A stretch of 64,000 nucleotides of DNA, taken from assembly GCA_963995525.1 (NCBI GenBank), contig OZ023217.1:310001-374000 (forward strand), in the 5' to 3' direction. The stretch comes from Escarpia spicata (taxonomy: Eukaryota > Annelida > Polychaeta > Sabellida > Siboglinidae). The translations under genes were made by a program, and so were the position numbers. A model generated the notes under the pieces. That model saw only the letters and a program-made list of their open reading frames with translations. It was not told the DNA's origin and did not search any database. Of this stretch, positions 34,401 to 45,000 are shown in pieces. Every line of letters starts with the position of its first letter. Positions within the stretch are counted from its first letter, which is position 1.

Positions 34401-37400
34401 TAAGTGATATAGGTGTGGTGTCACAGCGAGTGATATAGGTGTGGCGTCACAGTAAATGATGTGGGTGTGGCGTCACAGTAAGTGATGTAGGTGTGGTGTC
34501 ACAGTAAGTGATGTTCGAGTGGTGTCACAGCAAGTGATGTAGGTGTGGTGTCACAGTAAGTGATTAGGTGTGGTGTCACAGTAAGTGATGTAGGTGTGGT
34601 GTCACAGTAAGTGGTGTAGGTGTGGTGTCACAGTAAGTGATGTAGGTGTGGTGTCAGAGTAAGTGGTGCATGTGTGGTGTCACAGTAAGTGATGTAGGTG
34701 TGGCATCACAGCGAGTGATGTAGGTGTGGTACCACAGTAAGTGATGTAGGTCGGGTGTCACAGCAAGTGATGTAGGTGTGGTGTCACAGTAAGTGATGTA
34801 GGTGTGGCACCACAGCAAGTGATGTAGGTGTGGTGTCACAGTAAGTGATGTAGGTGTGGCATCACAGTAAGTGATGTAGGTGTGTCACAGTAAGTGATGT
34901 AGGTGTGGCGTCACAGTAAGTGATGTAGGTTTGGCATCACAGTAAATGATGTGGGTGTGGCATCACAGTAAGTGATGTAGGTTGGTGCCACAGTAAGTGA
35001 TGTAGGTGTGGTGTCACAGTAAGTGATGTAGGTGTGGTGTCACAGTCAGTGGTGTAGATGTGGTGTCACAGTAAGTGATGTAGGTGTGGTGTCACAGTAA
35101 GAGATGTAGGTGTGGTTTCACAGTCAGTGGTGTAGGTGTGGTGTCACATTAAGTCATGTAGGTGTGGTGTCACAGTAAGTGGTGTATGTGTGGTGTCACA
35201 AGAAGTGATGTAGGTGTGGCATCATAGTAAGTGATGTAGGTGTGGCGTCACAGTAAATGATGTAGGTGTGGTGTCACAGTAAGTGATGTAGGTGTGGTGT
35301 CACAGTAAGTGATGTATGTGTTGTGTCACAATAAGTGTTGTAGGTGTGGTATGACAGTAAGTGATGTAGATGCGGTGTCATAGTAAATGATGTAGGTGTG
35401 GTGTCACAGTAAGTGATGTAGGTGGAGTGTGACAGTAAATGATGTAGGTGTGGTGTCACAGCGAGTGATGGAGGTGTGGTGTCACAGTAAGTGATGTAGG
35501 TGTGGTGTCATAGTAAGTGGTGTAGGTGTGGTGTCACAGTAAGTGATGTAGGTGTGATATCACAGTAAGTGATGTAGATGTGGTGTCACAGTAAGTGATG
35601 TAGGTGTGGTGTCACAGTAAGTGATCTAGGTGTGGTGTCACAGTAAGTGATGTAGGTGTGGTGTCACAGTAAGTGATGTAGGTGTGGCGCCACAGTAAAT
35701 GATGTAGGTGTGGTGTCATAGTAAGTGATGTAGGTGTAGTGTCACAGCAAGTGATGTAGGTGTTGTGTCACAGTAAGTGATGTAGGTGTATTGTCACAGT
35801 AAGTGATGTAGATATGGTGTCACAGTAAGTGATGTAGGTGTGGCATCACAGTAAGTGATGTAGGTGTGGTGTCACAATAAGTGATGTAGGTGTGGTGTTA
35901 CAGTAAGTGATGTAGATGTGGTGTCACAGTAAGTGATGTAGGTGTGGCGTCACAGTAAGTGATGTAGGTGTGTTCTCACACAGAGGAATAGACACCAGAC
36001 GACTGGTTCATTAATGCAATCTGGTGTTCCAGAAAGGTGCAGTCATGCAGGCTCCATGGCAGCTGTGTTCTTCCACTCTGTCTACCTCCATTCTCGTCAG
36101 TAACTGATATAGGTGTGGTGTCACAGCGAGTGATATAGGTGTGGTGCCACAGTAAGTGATGTAGGTGTGGTGTCACAGCGAGTGATGTAGGTGTGGTGTC
36201 ACAGTACGTGATGTTGGTGTGGCATCATAGTAAGTGATGTAGGTGTGGTGTCACAGTAAGTGATATAGGTGTGGCATCACAGTAAATGATGTAGGTGTGG
36301 TGTCACAGCAAATGATGTAGGTGTGGTGTCACCATAAGTGATGTAGGTGTGGTGTCACAGTTAGTGATGTAGGTGTGGTGTCACAGCAAGTGATGTAGGT
36401 GTAGTCTCACAGTAAGTGATGTAGGTGTGGTGCCACAGTAAGTGACGTAGGTGTGGTGTCACAGCGAGTGATCCAGGTGTGGTGTCACAGTGAGTGATGT
36501 AGGTGTGGTGTCACAGTAAGTGGTGTAGGTGTGGTGTCACAGTAAGTGATGTAGGTGTGGTGTCAGAGTAAGTGATGTAGGTGTGTCACAGTAAGTGATA
36601 TAGGTGTGGTGTCACAGCGAGTGATATAGGTGTGGCGTCACAGTAAATGATGTGGGTGTGGCGTCACAGTAAGTGATGTAGGTGTGGTGTCAGAGTAAGT
36701 GATGTTCGAGTGGTGTCACAGCAAGTGATGTAGGTGTGGTGTCACAGTAAGTGATTAGGTGTGGTGTCACAGTAAGTGATGTAGGTGTGGTGTCACAGTA
36801 AGTGGTGTAGGTGTGGTGTCACAGCAAGTGATGTAGGTGTGGCATCACAGTGAGTGATGTAGGTGTGGTACCACAGTAAGTGATGTAGGTGTGGCATCAC
36901 AGCAAGTGATGTAGGTGTGGTGTCACAGTAAGTGATGTAGGTGTGGCATCACAGTAAGTGATGTAGGTGTGTCACAGTAAGTGATGTAGGTGTGGTGTCA
37001 CAGTAAGTGATGTAGGTGTGGCATCACAGTAAGTGATGTAGGTGTGTCACAGTAAGTGATGTAGGTGTGGCGTCACAGTAAGTGATGTAGGTTTGGCGTC
37101 ACAGTAAATGATGTAGGTGTGGCATCACAGTAAATGATGTGGGTGTGGCATCACAGTAAGTGATGTAGGTTGGTGCCACAGTAAGTGATGTAGGTGTGGT
37201 GTCACAGTAAGTGATGTAGGTGTGGTGTCACAATAAGTGATGTAGGTGTGGTGTCACAGTAAGTGGTGTAGGTGTGGTGTCACACTAAGTGATGTTGGTG
37301 TGGTGTCACAGTAAGAGATGTAGGTGTGGTTTCACAGTCAGTGGTGTAGGTGTGGTGTCACATTAAGTCATGTAGGTGTGGTGTCACAGTAAGTGGTGTA

Positions 37401-37640
37401 TGTGTGGTGTCACAAGAAGTGATGTAGGTGTGGCATCATAGTAAGTGATGTAGGTGTGGCGTCACAGTAAATGATGTAGGTGTGGTGTCACAGTAAGTGA
37501 TGTAGGTGTGGTGTCACAGTAAGTGATGTATGTGTTGTGTCACAATAAGTGTTGTAGGTGTGGTATGACAGTAAGTGATGTAGGTGCGGTGTCATAGTAA
37601 ATGATGTAGGTGTGGTGTCACAGTAAGTGATGTAGGTGGA
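31420..37640. repeat. 26-bp minisatellite, ~6.2 kb, with kilobase-scale blocks
   Basis: Basic unit agtgatgtaggtgtggtgtc + acagta, with many variants (gcatcac, gccacag, gatataggt) and indels. A non-repeat insert of about 130 bp (beginning ctcacactgaggaatagaca) recurs at 32605, 33811 and 35975 with its flanking array, giving a 1206-bp block repeated in tandem and a third block 2164 bp further. The phrase ggacctaccgggtatgtggc recurs at 31363 and 32013. Fills intron 6-7. Confidence 0.96.
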
Positions 37641-38790
37641 GTAAAGCAAAGCAGTCACACCGTACAAAGCAGTCACACCTTACAAAGCAGTCACACCGTA
37701 CAAAGCTGTCACACCGTACAAAGCAGTCACACCATACAAAGCAGTCACACCGTACAAAGCAGTCACACCGTACAAAGCAGTCACACCGTACAAAGCATAT
37801 CACACCGTAGAAAGCAGTCACACCGTACAAAGCAGTCACACCGTACAAAGCAGTCACACCGTACAAAGCAGTCACACCTTACAAAGCAGTCACACCGTAC
37901 AAAGCAGTCACACCTTACAAAGCAGTCACACCGTACAAAGCTGTCACACCGTAGAAAGCAGTCACACCATACAAAGCAGTCACACCGTACAAAGCAGTCA
38001 CACCGTACAAAGCAGTCACACCGTAGAAAGCAGTCACACCGTACAAAGCAGTCACACCGTAGAAAGCAGTCACACCTTACAAAGCAGTCACACCGTACAA
38101 AGCTGTCACACCGTACAAAGCTGTCACACCGTACAAAGCAGTCACACCGTACAAAGCAGTCACACCGTAGAAAGTAGTCACACCGTACAAAGCAGTCACA
38201 CCGTACAAAGCAGTCACACCGTAGAAAGCAGTCACACCGTAGAAAGCAGTCACACCATACAAAGCAGTCACACCGTACAAAGCAGTCACACCGTACAAAG
38301 CAGTCACACCTTACAAAGCAGTCACACCGTACAAAGCTGTCACACCGTACAAAGCAGTCACACCGTACAAAGCAGTCACACCGTAGAAAGTAGTCACACC
38401 GTACAAAGCAGTCACACCGTACAAAGCAGTCACACCGTAGAAAGCAGTCACACCGTACAAAGCAGTCACACCGTACAAAGCAGTCACACCGTAGAAAGCA
38501 GTCACACCGTACAAAGCAGTCACACCGTAGAAAGCAGTCACACCGTACAAAGCAGTCACACCGTAGAAAGCAGTCACACCGTACAAAGCATATCACACCG
38601 TAGAAAGCATATCACACCGTACAAAGCAGTCACACCGTACAAAGCAGTCACACCGTACAAAGCAGTCACACCGTACAAAGCAGTCACACCGTAGAAAGCT
38701 GTCACACCGTACAAAGCAGTCACACCGTACAAAGCAGTCACACCGTACAAAGCAGTCACACCGTACAAAGCAGTCACACCTTACAAAGCA
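37641..38790. repeat. 18-bp minisatellite (gtacaaagcagtcacacc)
   Basis: About 64 units with variants gtag for gtac, ctgtc for cagtc, ttac, and a few gcatatcacacc. It abuts the 26-bp array directly at about 37640 and ends in a short CAT run. Long open minus-strand frames (VTALYG or CFVRCD repeats) follow from the 18-bp period and are not genes. Confidence 0.96.
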
Positions 38791-39330
38791 TCATCATCAT
38801 CATCCGCTGTCCCTCATAGCGAGGATCATCTTTCCATAGGTTGTCAGTGTTGTTTGGTGTGTATTCTCAGATGGCTTTGAGTCCAATCTTTGCTCGGCAC
38901 AGCTTCCCACAATATGTACAACGAGACTGCAGCGAGGGTGGATTATGCAGATTTTCAATGGCTCTAACCTTCCTAGCCTGATGCGTTGTGGCTAAGGTTG
39001 TTACACTGTTGACTTCGAATAACTGTGTATAATTTCAAGTAAACAACCACCATTTAGAATGTGACAGAGCCTCAGACTGCCAGGTGTTTGGGCCAATGTC
39101 ACATCTTTTCAAGGTGGATTTTTATAAAGATGTCCTTAAATAGTACAAAACAGCATGGCAACAAATACCAGTATAAACCACTCTTTAATACTATAAAACA
39201 CTCTTTAATACCATAGACCACTCTTTAATACTATAAACCGTTGTGGTATACAATCCTGGTACCAAGGTCAATATTGGGAAGATTCTCTTGAATGACAGAA
39301 GCAGCATATGACAGAAAAAAGAGGACTTAC
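38791..39330. other. Intron 6-7, unique part next to exon 6
   Basis: Mostly unique sequence. 39178-39243 holds a threefold ~26-bp repeat (accactctttaatactataa). The first part (38790-38960) looks like old repeat sequence but I cannot place it. Confidence 0.5.
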
Positions 39331-39517
39331 ACAAGACACATGTGCCACGAAGCTCGTACATCCTGTAAGATCTTCATCCCATACTCCTGCGCATTGAAGA
39401 AGTACGCCAGGTACTTGATGTTGTTCGTTATCTCAATACTGTTGGCAGTGTCGTTGTATTTATCAGTTATGCCCTTGGTCATGTCTGACATAAGCAACGG
39501 GATACACCGGCCCACAA
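39331..39517 (-). CDS. SLC44A: SLC44 exon 6 (VGRCIP...SWH)
   Basis: 187 nt, acceptor tgtttgttacag, donor GTAAGTCC. Encodes VGRCIPLLMSDMTKG through ILQDVRASWHMCLV. VGRCIP and the DVRASW block before the second membrane helix are standard CTL landmarks. It starts two bases into a codon and ends two bases into a Val codon, compatible with exons 5 and 7. A SINE-like copy starts about 30 bp upstream of its acceptor. Confidence 0.95.
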
Positions 39518-39544
39518 CTGTAACAAACATCAGCTTAGGTAAGT

Positions 39545-39725
39545 GAAGGTAAGTTCTTATATAGCACTGTATCCAGTCCTTAGGACTGCCCAAAGCACTT
39601 TACACTTTACTCCCAGGCAGACATGTCAAATTGAACACCATTTCAACTTCTCTGTGAAGCATCCAGCTACACTGCAGTTAATGCGTGAAGACTGTTCATA
39701 CAGAAATCGTAATTTCCACTAATAG
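39545..39725. mobile_element. SINE-like dispersed repeat, copy C
   Basis: Well preserved copy: gttcttatatagcactgtat, ccagtccttaggactgccca, ttactcccaggcagacatgt, then cactgcagttaatgcg and actgttcatacag. It begins about 30 bp upstream of the exon 6 acceptor. Confidence 0.82.
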
Positions 39726-40109
39726 ATGATCTGTCATACAATTGGTTTGTGGGCAGCATTCTATAAAAAGTTTGATCACTAGGTGTTAGCACTAATGTGA
39801 TACATCAGTGACTGTTGACATGGACGGACGATATATTTCACTTAACCAGTGAATTATACATATATTTGTAATAATCGCCACCAGAAAATTATTAAAACGC
39901 TCACATAATGTGTTGTACCCTCCCGAACACTGTTTGAACAACATATTTCTTGAACTATGTTATGGTCATAATTGAACACATTTCACTCAAAACTCAGTTT
40001 CATATAACCGAAATGAACATCGATAACACAACATTGTAATCAATTAATTTATCAGAAGAATGAACCAACCAATCAATAACAAGATCAATTTATGGGAACA
40101 CTGGTGCTG
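39726..40109. other. Intron 5-6, unique AT-rich part
   Basis: About 380 bp with no gene or element recognised, between copy C and the 43-bp array. Confidence 0.5.
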
Positions 40110-42182
40110 ACTCCTAGTGGCTTCACTTACTTGGGTTACTTGGCACTGTGTAGGGTGCACAGTCTTCACTTACTTGGGTTACTTGGCACTGTGTAGGGTG
40201 CACAGTCTTCACTTACTTGGGTTACTTGGCACTGTGTAGGGTGCACAGACTTCACTTACTTGGGTTACTTGGCACTGTGTAGGGTGCACAGTCTTCACTT
40301 ACTTGGGTTACTTGGCACTGTGTAGGGTGCAGTCTTCACTTACTTGGGTTACTTGGCACTGTGTAGGGTGCAGTCTTCACTTACTTGGGTTACTTGGCAC
40401 TGTGTAGGGTGCACAGTCTTCACTTACTTGGCACTGTGTAGGGTGCAGTCTTCACTTACTTGGGTTACTTGGCACTGTGTAGGGTGCAGTCTTCACTTAC
40501 TTGGGTTACTTGGCACTGTGTAGGGTGCACATTCTTCACTTACTTGGGTTACTTGGCACTGTGTAGGGTGCACAGTCTTCACTTACTTGGGTTACTTGAC
40601 ACTGTGTAGGGTGCAGTCTTCACTTACTTGGGTTACTTGGCACTGTGTAGGGTGCAGTCTTCACTTACTTGGGTTACTTGGCACTGTGTAGGGTGCAGTC
40701 TTCACTTACTTGGGTTACTTGGCACTGTGTAGGGTGCACAGTCTTCACTTACTTGGGTTACTTGGCACTGTGTAGGGTGCACAGTCTTCACTTGGGTTAC
40801 TTGGCACAGTGTAGGGTGCACAGTCTTCACTTACTTGGGTTACTTGGCACTGTGTAGGGTGCACAGTCTTCACTTACTTGGGTTACTTGGAACTGTGTAG
40901 GGTGCAGTCTTCACTTACTTGGGTTACTTGGCACTGTGTAGGGTGCACAGTCTTCACTTACTTGGGTTACTTGGCACTGTGTAGGGTCACAGTCTTCACT
41001 TATTTGGGTTACTTGGCACAGTGTAGGGTGCACAGTCTTCACTTACTTGGCACTGTGTAGGGTGCACAGTCTTCACTTACTTGGGTTACTTGGAACTGTG
41101 TAGGGTGCAGTCTTCACTTACTTGGGTTACTTGGCACTGTGTAGGGTGCACAGTCTTCACTTACTTGGGTTACTTGGCACTGTGTAGGGTGCACAGTCTT
41201 CACTTACTTGGGTTACTTGGCACAGTATAGGGTGCACAGTCTTCACTTACTTGGGTTACTTGGCACTGTGTAGGGTGCACAGTCTTCACTTACTTGGGTT
41301 ACTTGGCACTGTGTAGGGTGCACAGTCTTCACTTACTTGGGTTACTTGGCACTGTGTAGGGTGCACAGTCTTCACTTACTTGGGTTACTTGGCACAGTGT
41401 AGGGTGCACAGTCTTCACTTACTTGGATTACTTGGCACTGTGTAGGGTGCACAGACTTCACTTACTTGGGTTACTTGGCACTGTGTAGGGTGCAGTCTTC
41501 ACTTACTTGGGTTACTTGGCACTGTGTAGGGTGCACAGTCTTCACTTACTTGGGTTACTTGGCACTGTGTAGGGTGCACAGTCTTCACTTACTTGGGTTA
41601 CTTGGCACTGTGTAGGGTGCAGTCTTCACTTACTTGGGTTACTTGGCACTGTGTAGGGTGCACAGTCTTCACTTACTTGGGTTACTTGGCACTGTGTAGG
41701 GTGCACAGTCTTCACTTACTTGGGTTACTTGGAACTGTGTAGGGTGCACAGTCTTCACTTACTTGGGTTACTTGGCACTGTGTAGGGTGCAGTCTTCACT
41801 TACTTGGGTTACTTGGCACTGTGTAGGGTGCAGTCTTCACTTACTTGGGTTACTTGGCACTGTGTAGGGTGCACAATCTTCACTTACTTGGGTTACTTGG
41901 CACTGTGTAGGGTGCACAGTCTTCACTTACTTGGGTTACTTGGAACTGTGTAGGGTGCACAGTCTTCACTTACTTGGGTTACTTGGCACTGTGTAGGGTG
42001 CACAGTCTTCACTTACTTGGGTTACTTGGCACTGTGTAGGGTGCACAGTCTTCACTTACTTGGGTTACTTGGCACTGTGTAGGGTGCACAGTCTTCACTT
42101 ACTTGGGTTACTTGGCACTGTGTAGGGTGCACAGTCTTCACTTACTTGGGTTAGTTGGCACTGTGTAGGGTGCACAGTCTTC
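40110..42182. repeat. 43-bp minisatellite made of the exon 5 donor region
   Basis: Roughly 48 units, 41-43 bp, some shortened to about 30 bp. On the minus strand each reads gaagactgtgcaccctacac + agtgccaagtaacccaa|gtaagt, i.e. the exon 5 codons EDCAPYTVPxNP and its 5' splice site. The 41-bp form lacks ca of gcacag. The unit nearest exon 5 is the functional one and differs by ccaactaac. Occupies nearly all of intron 5-6. Confidence 0.96.
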
Positions 42183-42206
42183 ATCTTCAATCAGCTGTTG
42201 CACTGA
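42146..42206 (-). CDS. SLC44A: SLC44 exon 5 (IEDEDCAPYTVPTNP)
   Basis: 61 nt, acceptor atttcttgtag, donor CCCAA|GTAAGTG. Encodes SVQQLIEDEDCAPYTVPTNP plus one base that forms Ile with exon 6 (PIVGRCIP). The DC and P..GRC spacing fits the end of the CTL extracellular loop. This is the first unit, in the sense direction, of the 43-bp minisatellite that fills 40.1-42.15 kb, whose units keep the last ~35 nt of this exon and the donor. Confidence 0.9.
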
Positions 42207-42791
42207 CTACAAGAAATACACCATAGACAATCCACCCTCCACTGCGAAATGTTATCAAGAGTGGCGTCAAACAACTATAATTATCATGCATTTATTATAC
42301 TCAATTAAGAATTACAACAACAGACTTCTAGAGCATCTGTATCCTCAGGAACCGGAGCTCAGAGGAGCAACATACAAGAATCATGAGGAGTAATCACAAT
42401 CAGGGATGCACCAGAGTTATAATTACAGCAAGGCACTGCCAAAGATTTAGGGTGGCAATGCAATTTCAAACAAATAAATCTTGACTATTTAACAAAGGTG
42501 GCTACAGTTTCAGATGATTTTAAGGTGATGGGGATTTAATTCCAGATTTTTGGTGCTAAAAAGAAAGATTGTTTGCCAATGTATCAGATGAATACAAAGA
42601 ACAAATTATGATGTCAGGCCTTTCAGAATATTTGTCTTCCCAGCTACCCGACTGACCATGTTAAATGACATGACAAGAAAACTATGTCATTTATTTGTAG
42701 CACCATACAAGCATGGGGGAATATTTATTAATCACGGCTTAAGTTCTAGTGAATGTTTTTAATAAGATCCTCAAGTTTTGGGCAATCATAC
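42207..42791. other. Intron 4-5, nothing recognised
   Basis: About 585 bp of unique AT-rich sequence between exons 4 and 5. The donor of exon 4 (gtatgattg) is at its right end. No element or ORF of note. Confidence 0.5.
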
Positions 42792-42932
42792 CTTAGGGGA
42801 TGTGACTGGATTGACACCATATTTGCAGAACATGTGTTTAGAACGATCGGATTTCGGAGATTGATTTCCTTTCTCTTTAATGTCTTGTCCGTACCATGTC
42901 CATGTATCATTGGGGCATGCCTTCACACACAC
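42792..42932 (-). CDS. SLC44A: SLC44 exon 4 (VCVKACP loop exon)
   Basis: 141 nt = 47 codons, phase 0 to 0. Acceptor gaacattgtag, donor CCTAAG|GTATGA. Encodes VCVKACPNDTWTWYGQ, then a polar stretch and FCKYGVNP, as expected after CPTPQ in the cysteine-rich extracellular loop. The acceptor plus the first 25-30 nt are tandemly amplified in the upstream intron (42.9-44.2 kb); the array copies read VCVEACPNDT, with GAG in place of AAG. Confidence 0.92.
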
Positions 42933-44206
42933 CTACAATGTTCATATATCTATCTACAAACTGTAAACATGTATCATTGGGACATGTCTCCACACACACC
43001 TACAATGTGTTCATATATCTATCTACAAACTGTAAACATGTATCATTGGGACATGTCTCCACACACACCTACAATGTTCATATATCTATCTACAAACTGT
43101 AAACATGTATCATTGGGGCATGCCTCCACACACACCTACAATGTGTTCATATATCTATCTACAAACTGTAAACATGTATCATTGGGGCATACCTCCACAC
43201 ACACCTACAATGTTCATATATCTATCTACAAACTGTAAACATGTATCATTGGGGCATGCCTCCACACACACCTACAATGTTCATATATCTATCTACAAAC
43301 TGTAAACATGTATCATTGGGGCATGCCTCCACACACACCTACAATGTTCATATATCTATCTACAAACTGTAAACATTTATCAGTGGGGCATGCCTCCACA
43401 CACACCTACAATGTTCATATATCTATCTACAAACTGTAAACATGTATCATTGGGGCATGCCTCCACACACACCTACAATGTTCATATATCTATCTACAAA
43501 CTGTAAACATGTATCAGTGGGGCATGCCTCCACACACACCTACAATGTGTTCACATATCTATCTACAAACTGTAAACATGTATCATTGGGGCATGCCTCC
43601 ACACACACCTACAATGTGTTTATATATCTATCTACAAACTGTAAACATGTAACATTTGGGCATGCCTCCACACACACCTACAATGTTCATATATCTATCT
43701 ACAAACTGTAAACATGTATCATTGGGGCATGCCTCCACACACACCTACAATGTGTTTATATATATCCATGTACAAACTGTAAACATGTATCATTTGGGCA
43801 TGCCTCCACACACACCTACAATGTGTTCACATATCTATCTACAAACTGTAAACATGTATCATTGGGGCATGCCTCCACACACACCTACAATGTGTTCATA
43901 TATCTATCTACAAACTGTAAACATGTATCATTGGGGCATGCCTCCACACACACCTACAATGTGTTTATATATCTATCTACAAACTGTAAACATGCATCAT
44001 TGGGGCATGCCTCCACACACACCTACAATGTGTTCATATATCTATCTACAAACTGTAAACATGTATCATTGGGGCATGCCTCCACACACACCTACAATGT
44101 GTTTATATATCTATCTATAAACTGTAAACAAGTATCATTTGGGCATGCCTCCACACACACCTACAATGTGTTCATATATCTATCTACAAACTGTAAACAT
44201 GCATGC
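42905..44206. repeat. 68-70-bp minisatellite made of the exon 4 acceptor region
   Basis: About 19 units. On the minus strand each contains gtttgtagatagatatatga, then acattgtag|gtgtgtgtgg and aggcatgccccaatgatac, i.e. the intron 3-4 end, the AG acceptor and the first 25-30 nt of exon 4 (VCVEACPNDT). 68- and 70-bp forms differ by a tg dinucleotide. The unit at the exon is the functional one. Confidence 0.96.
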
Positions 44207-44243
44207 ATGCACTCACCATGCAATACAACAATACAAAAACACA

Positions 44244-44275
<32 letters not shown>

Positions 44276-45000
44276 AACACACCTGGGACAGTTCTAGAGG
44301 GGGTAGTTTAGGGGGGCCCAAAACCATCCAATTGTACCCTCTCACACTCACGACAACCTCCACTGGCGGCCGAACCAAATTCATATTGGATCTACTGGAT
44401 CATAACATCAGAGGAGCGGGGGTGCTGTTGACAATTTTCGCAGTGACTTTTACAAGGGGCATGCAATGGGGGCATGTTGAAAAGGCAGTTCTCTCTAGCG
44501 CATGCATGGCACAGCCAAATTCCAAAGGTCTAGAGGGCATGTGCTCCCAGGCCCCCACTGGACACTCCTATTCACACACACATGCACACACAAAACAAAA
44601 ACTTCAATAGTTATGTATAAAACCAACATTCTAGATTCATTCACTTCAGAGCAAAATGTGATATATACTTTTCTGTTTTTTTTAATCAATTCTGTGTTGT
44701 TAAGGGTGCAAATGAAAACTTGTACATGATATTGGAATCTCAAGAATACAAAATCACAATGACTGATAGCAAGGGCCAAAATATGTTTTGTACATTTCAA
44801 TTATGAAATTTCGCCTGTTATAACATCATAGGTTTCTTCATTTATTCTCCCAACTTGATAAGGGATCATCTCAGAACAGCAATGTCCAATGTCAGATGAA
44901 AATACTTTTATTTAGGGGAGAGGGGTCAAAGGCAGTTTTGTCTGGCATTGGACATCAATATATCAGCTTCAGCCCAATACTGTTAATCTGTTGATGCCAT
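44207..45000. other. Intron 3-4, left part with ACGC/AC microsatellite
   Basis: 44238-44284 is a compound (acgc)n(ac)n microsatellite. 44889-44952 is a small imperfect hairpin (tgtccaatgtcagatgaaaa against ttttgtctggcattggaca), possibly a tiny MITE. The rest is unrecognised. Confidence 0.55.

Noticed and set aside
31420..37640. Plus-strand cagtaagtg motifs in the 26-bp array as amplified splice donors of SLC44
   Set aside because: They are on the strand opposite to the gene and no neighbouring exon contains the unit, so this array does not belong with the three junction-derived ones.
37618..38777. VTALYG / CFVRCD repeat ORFs on the minus strand
   Set aside because: Consequence of the 18-bp period; two frames are open at the same time.
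42753..44311. Plus-strand ORFs with HTPTMCSYIYLQTVNMYHWG repeats
   Set aside because: Antisense reading of the exon 4 acceptor array; length comes from the mixed 68/70-bp period.
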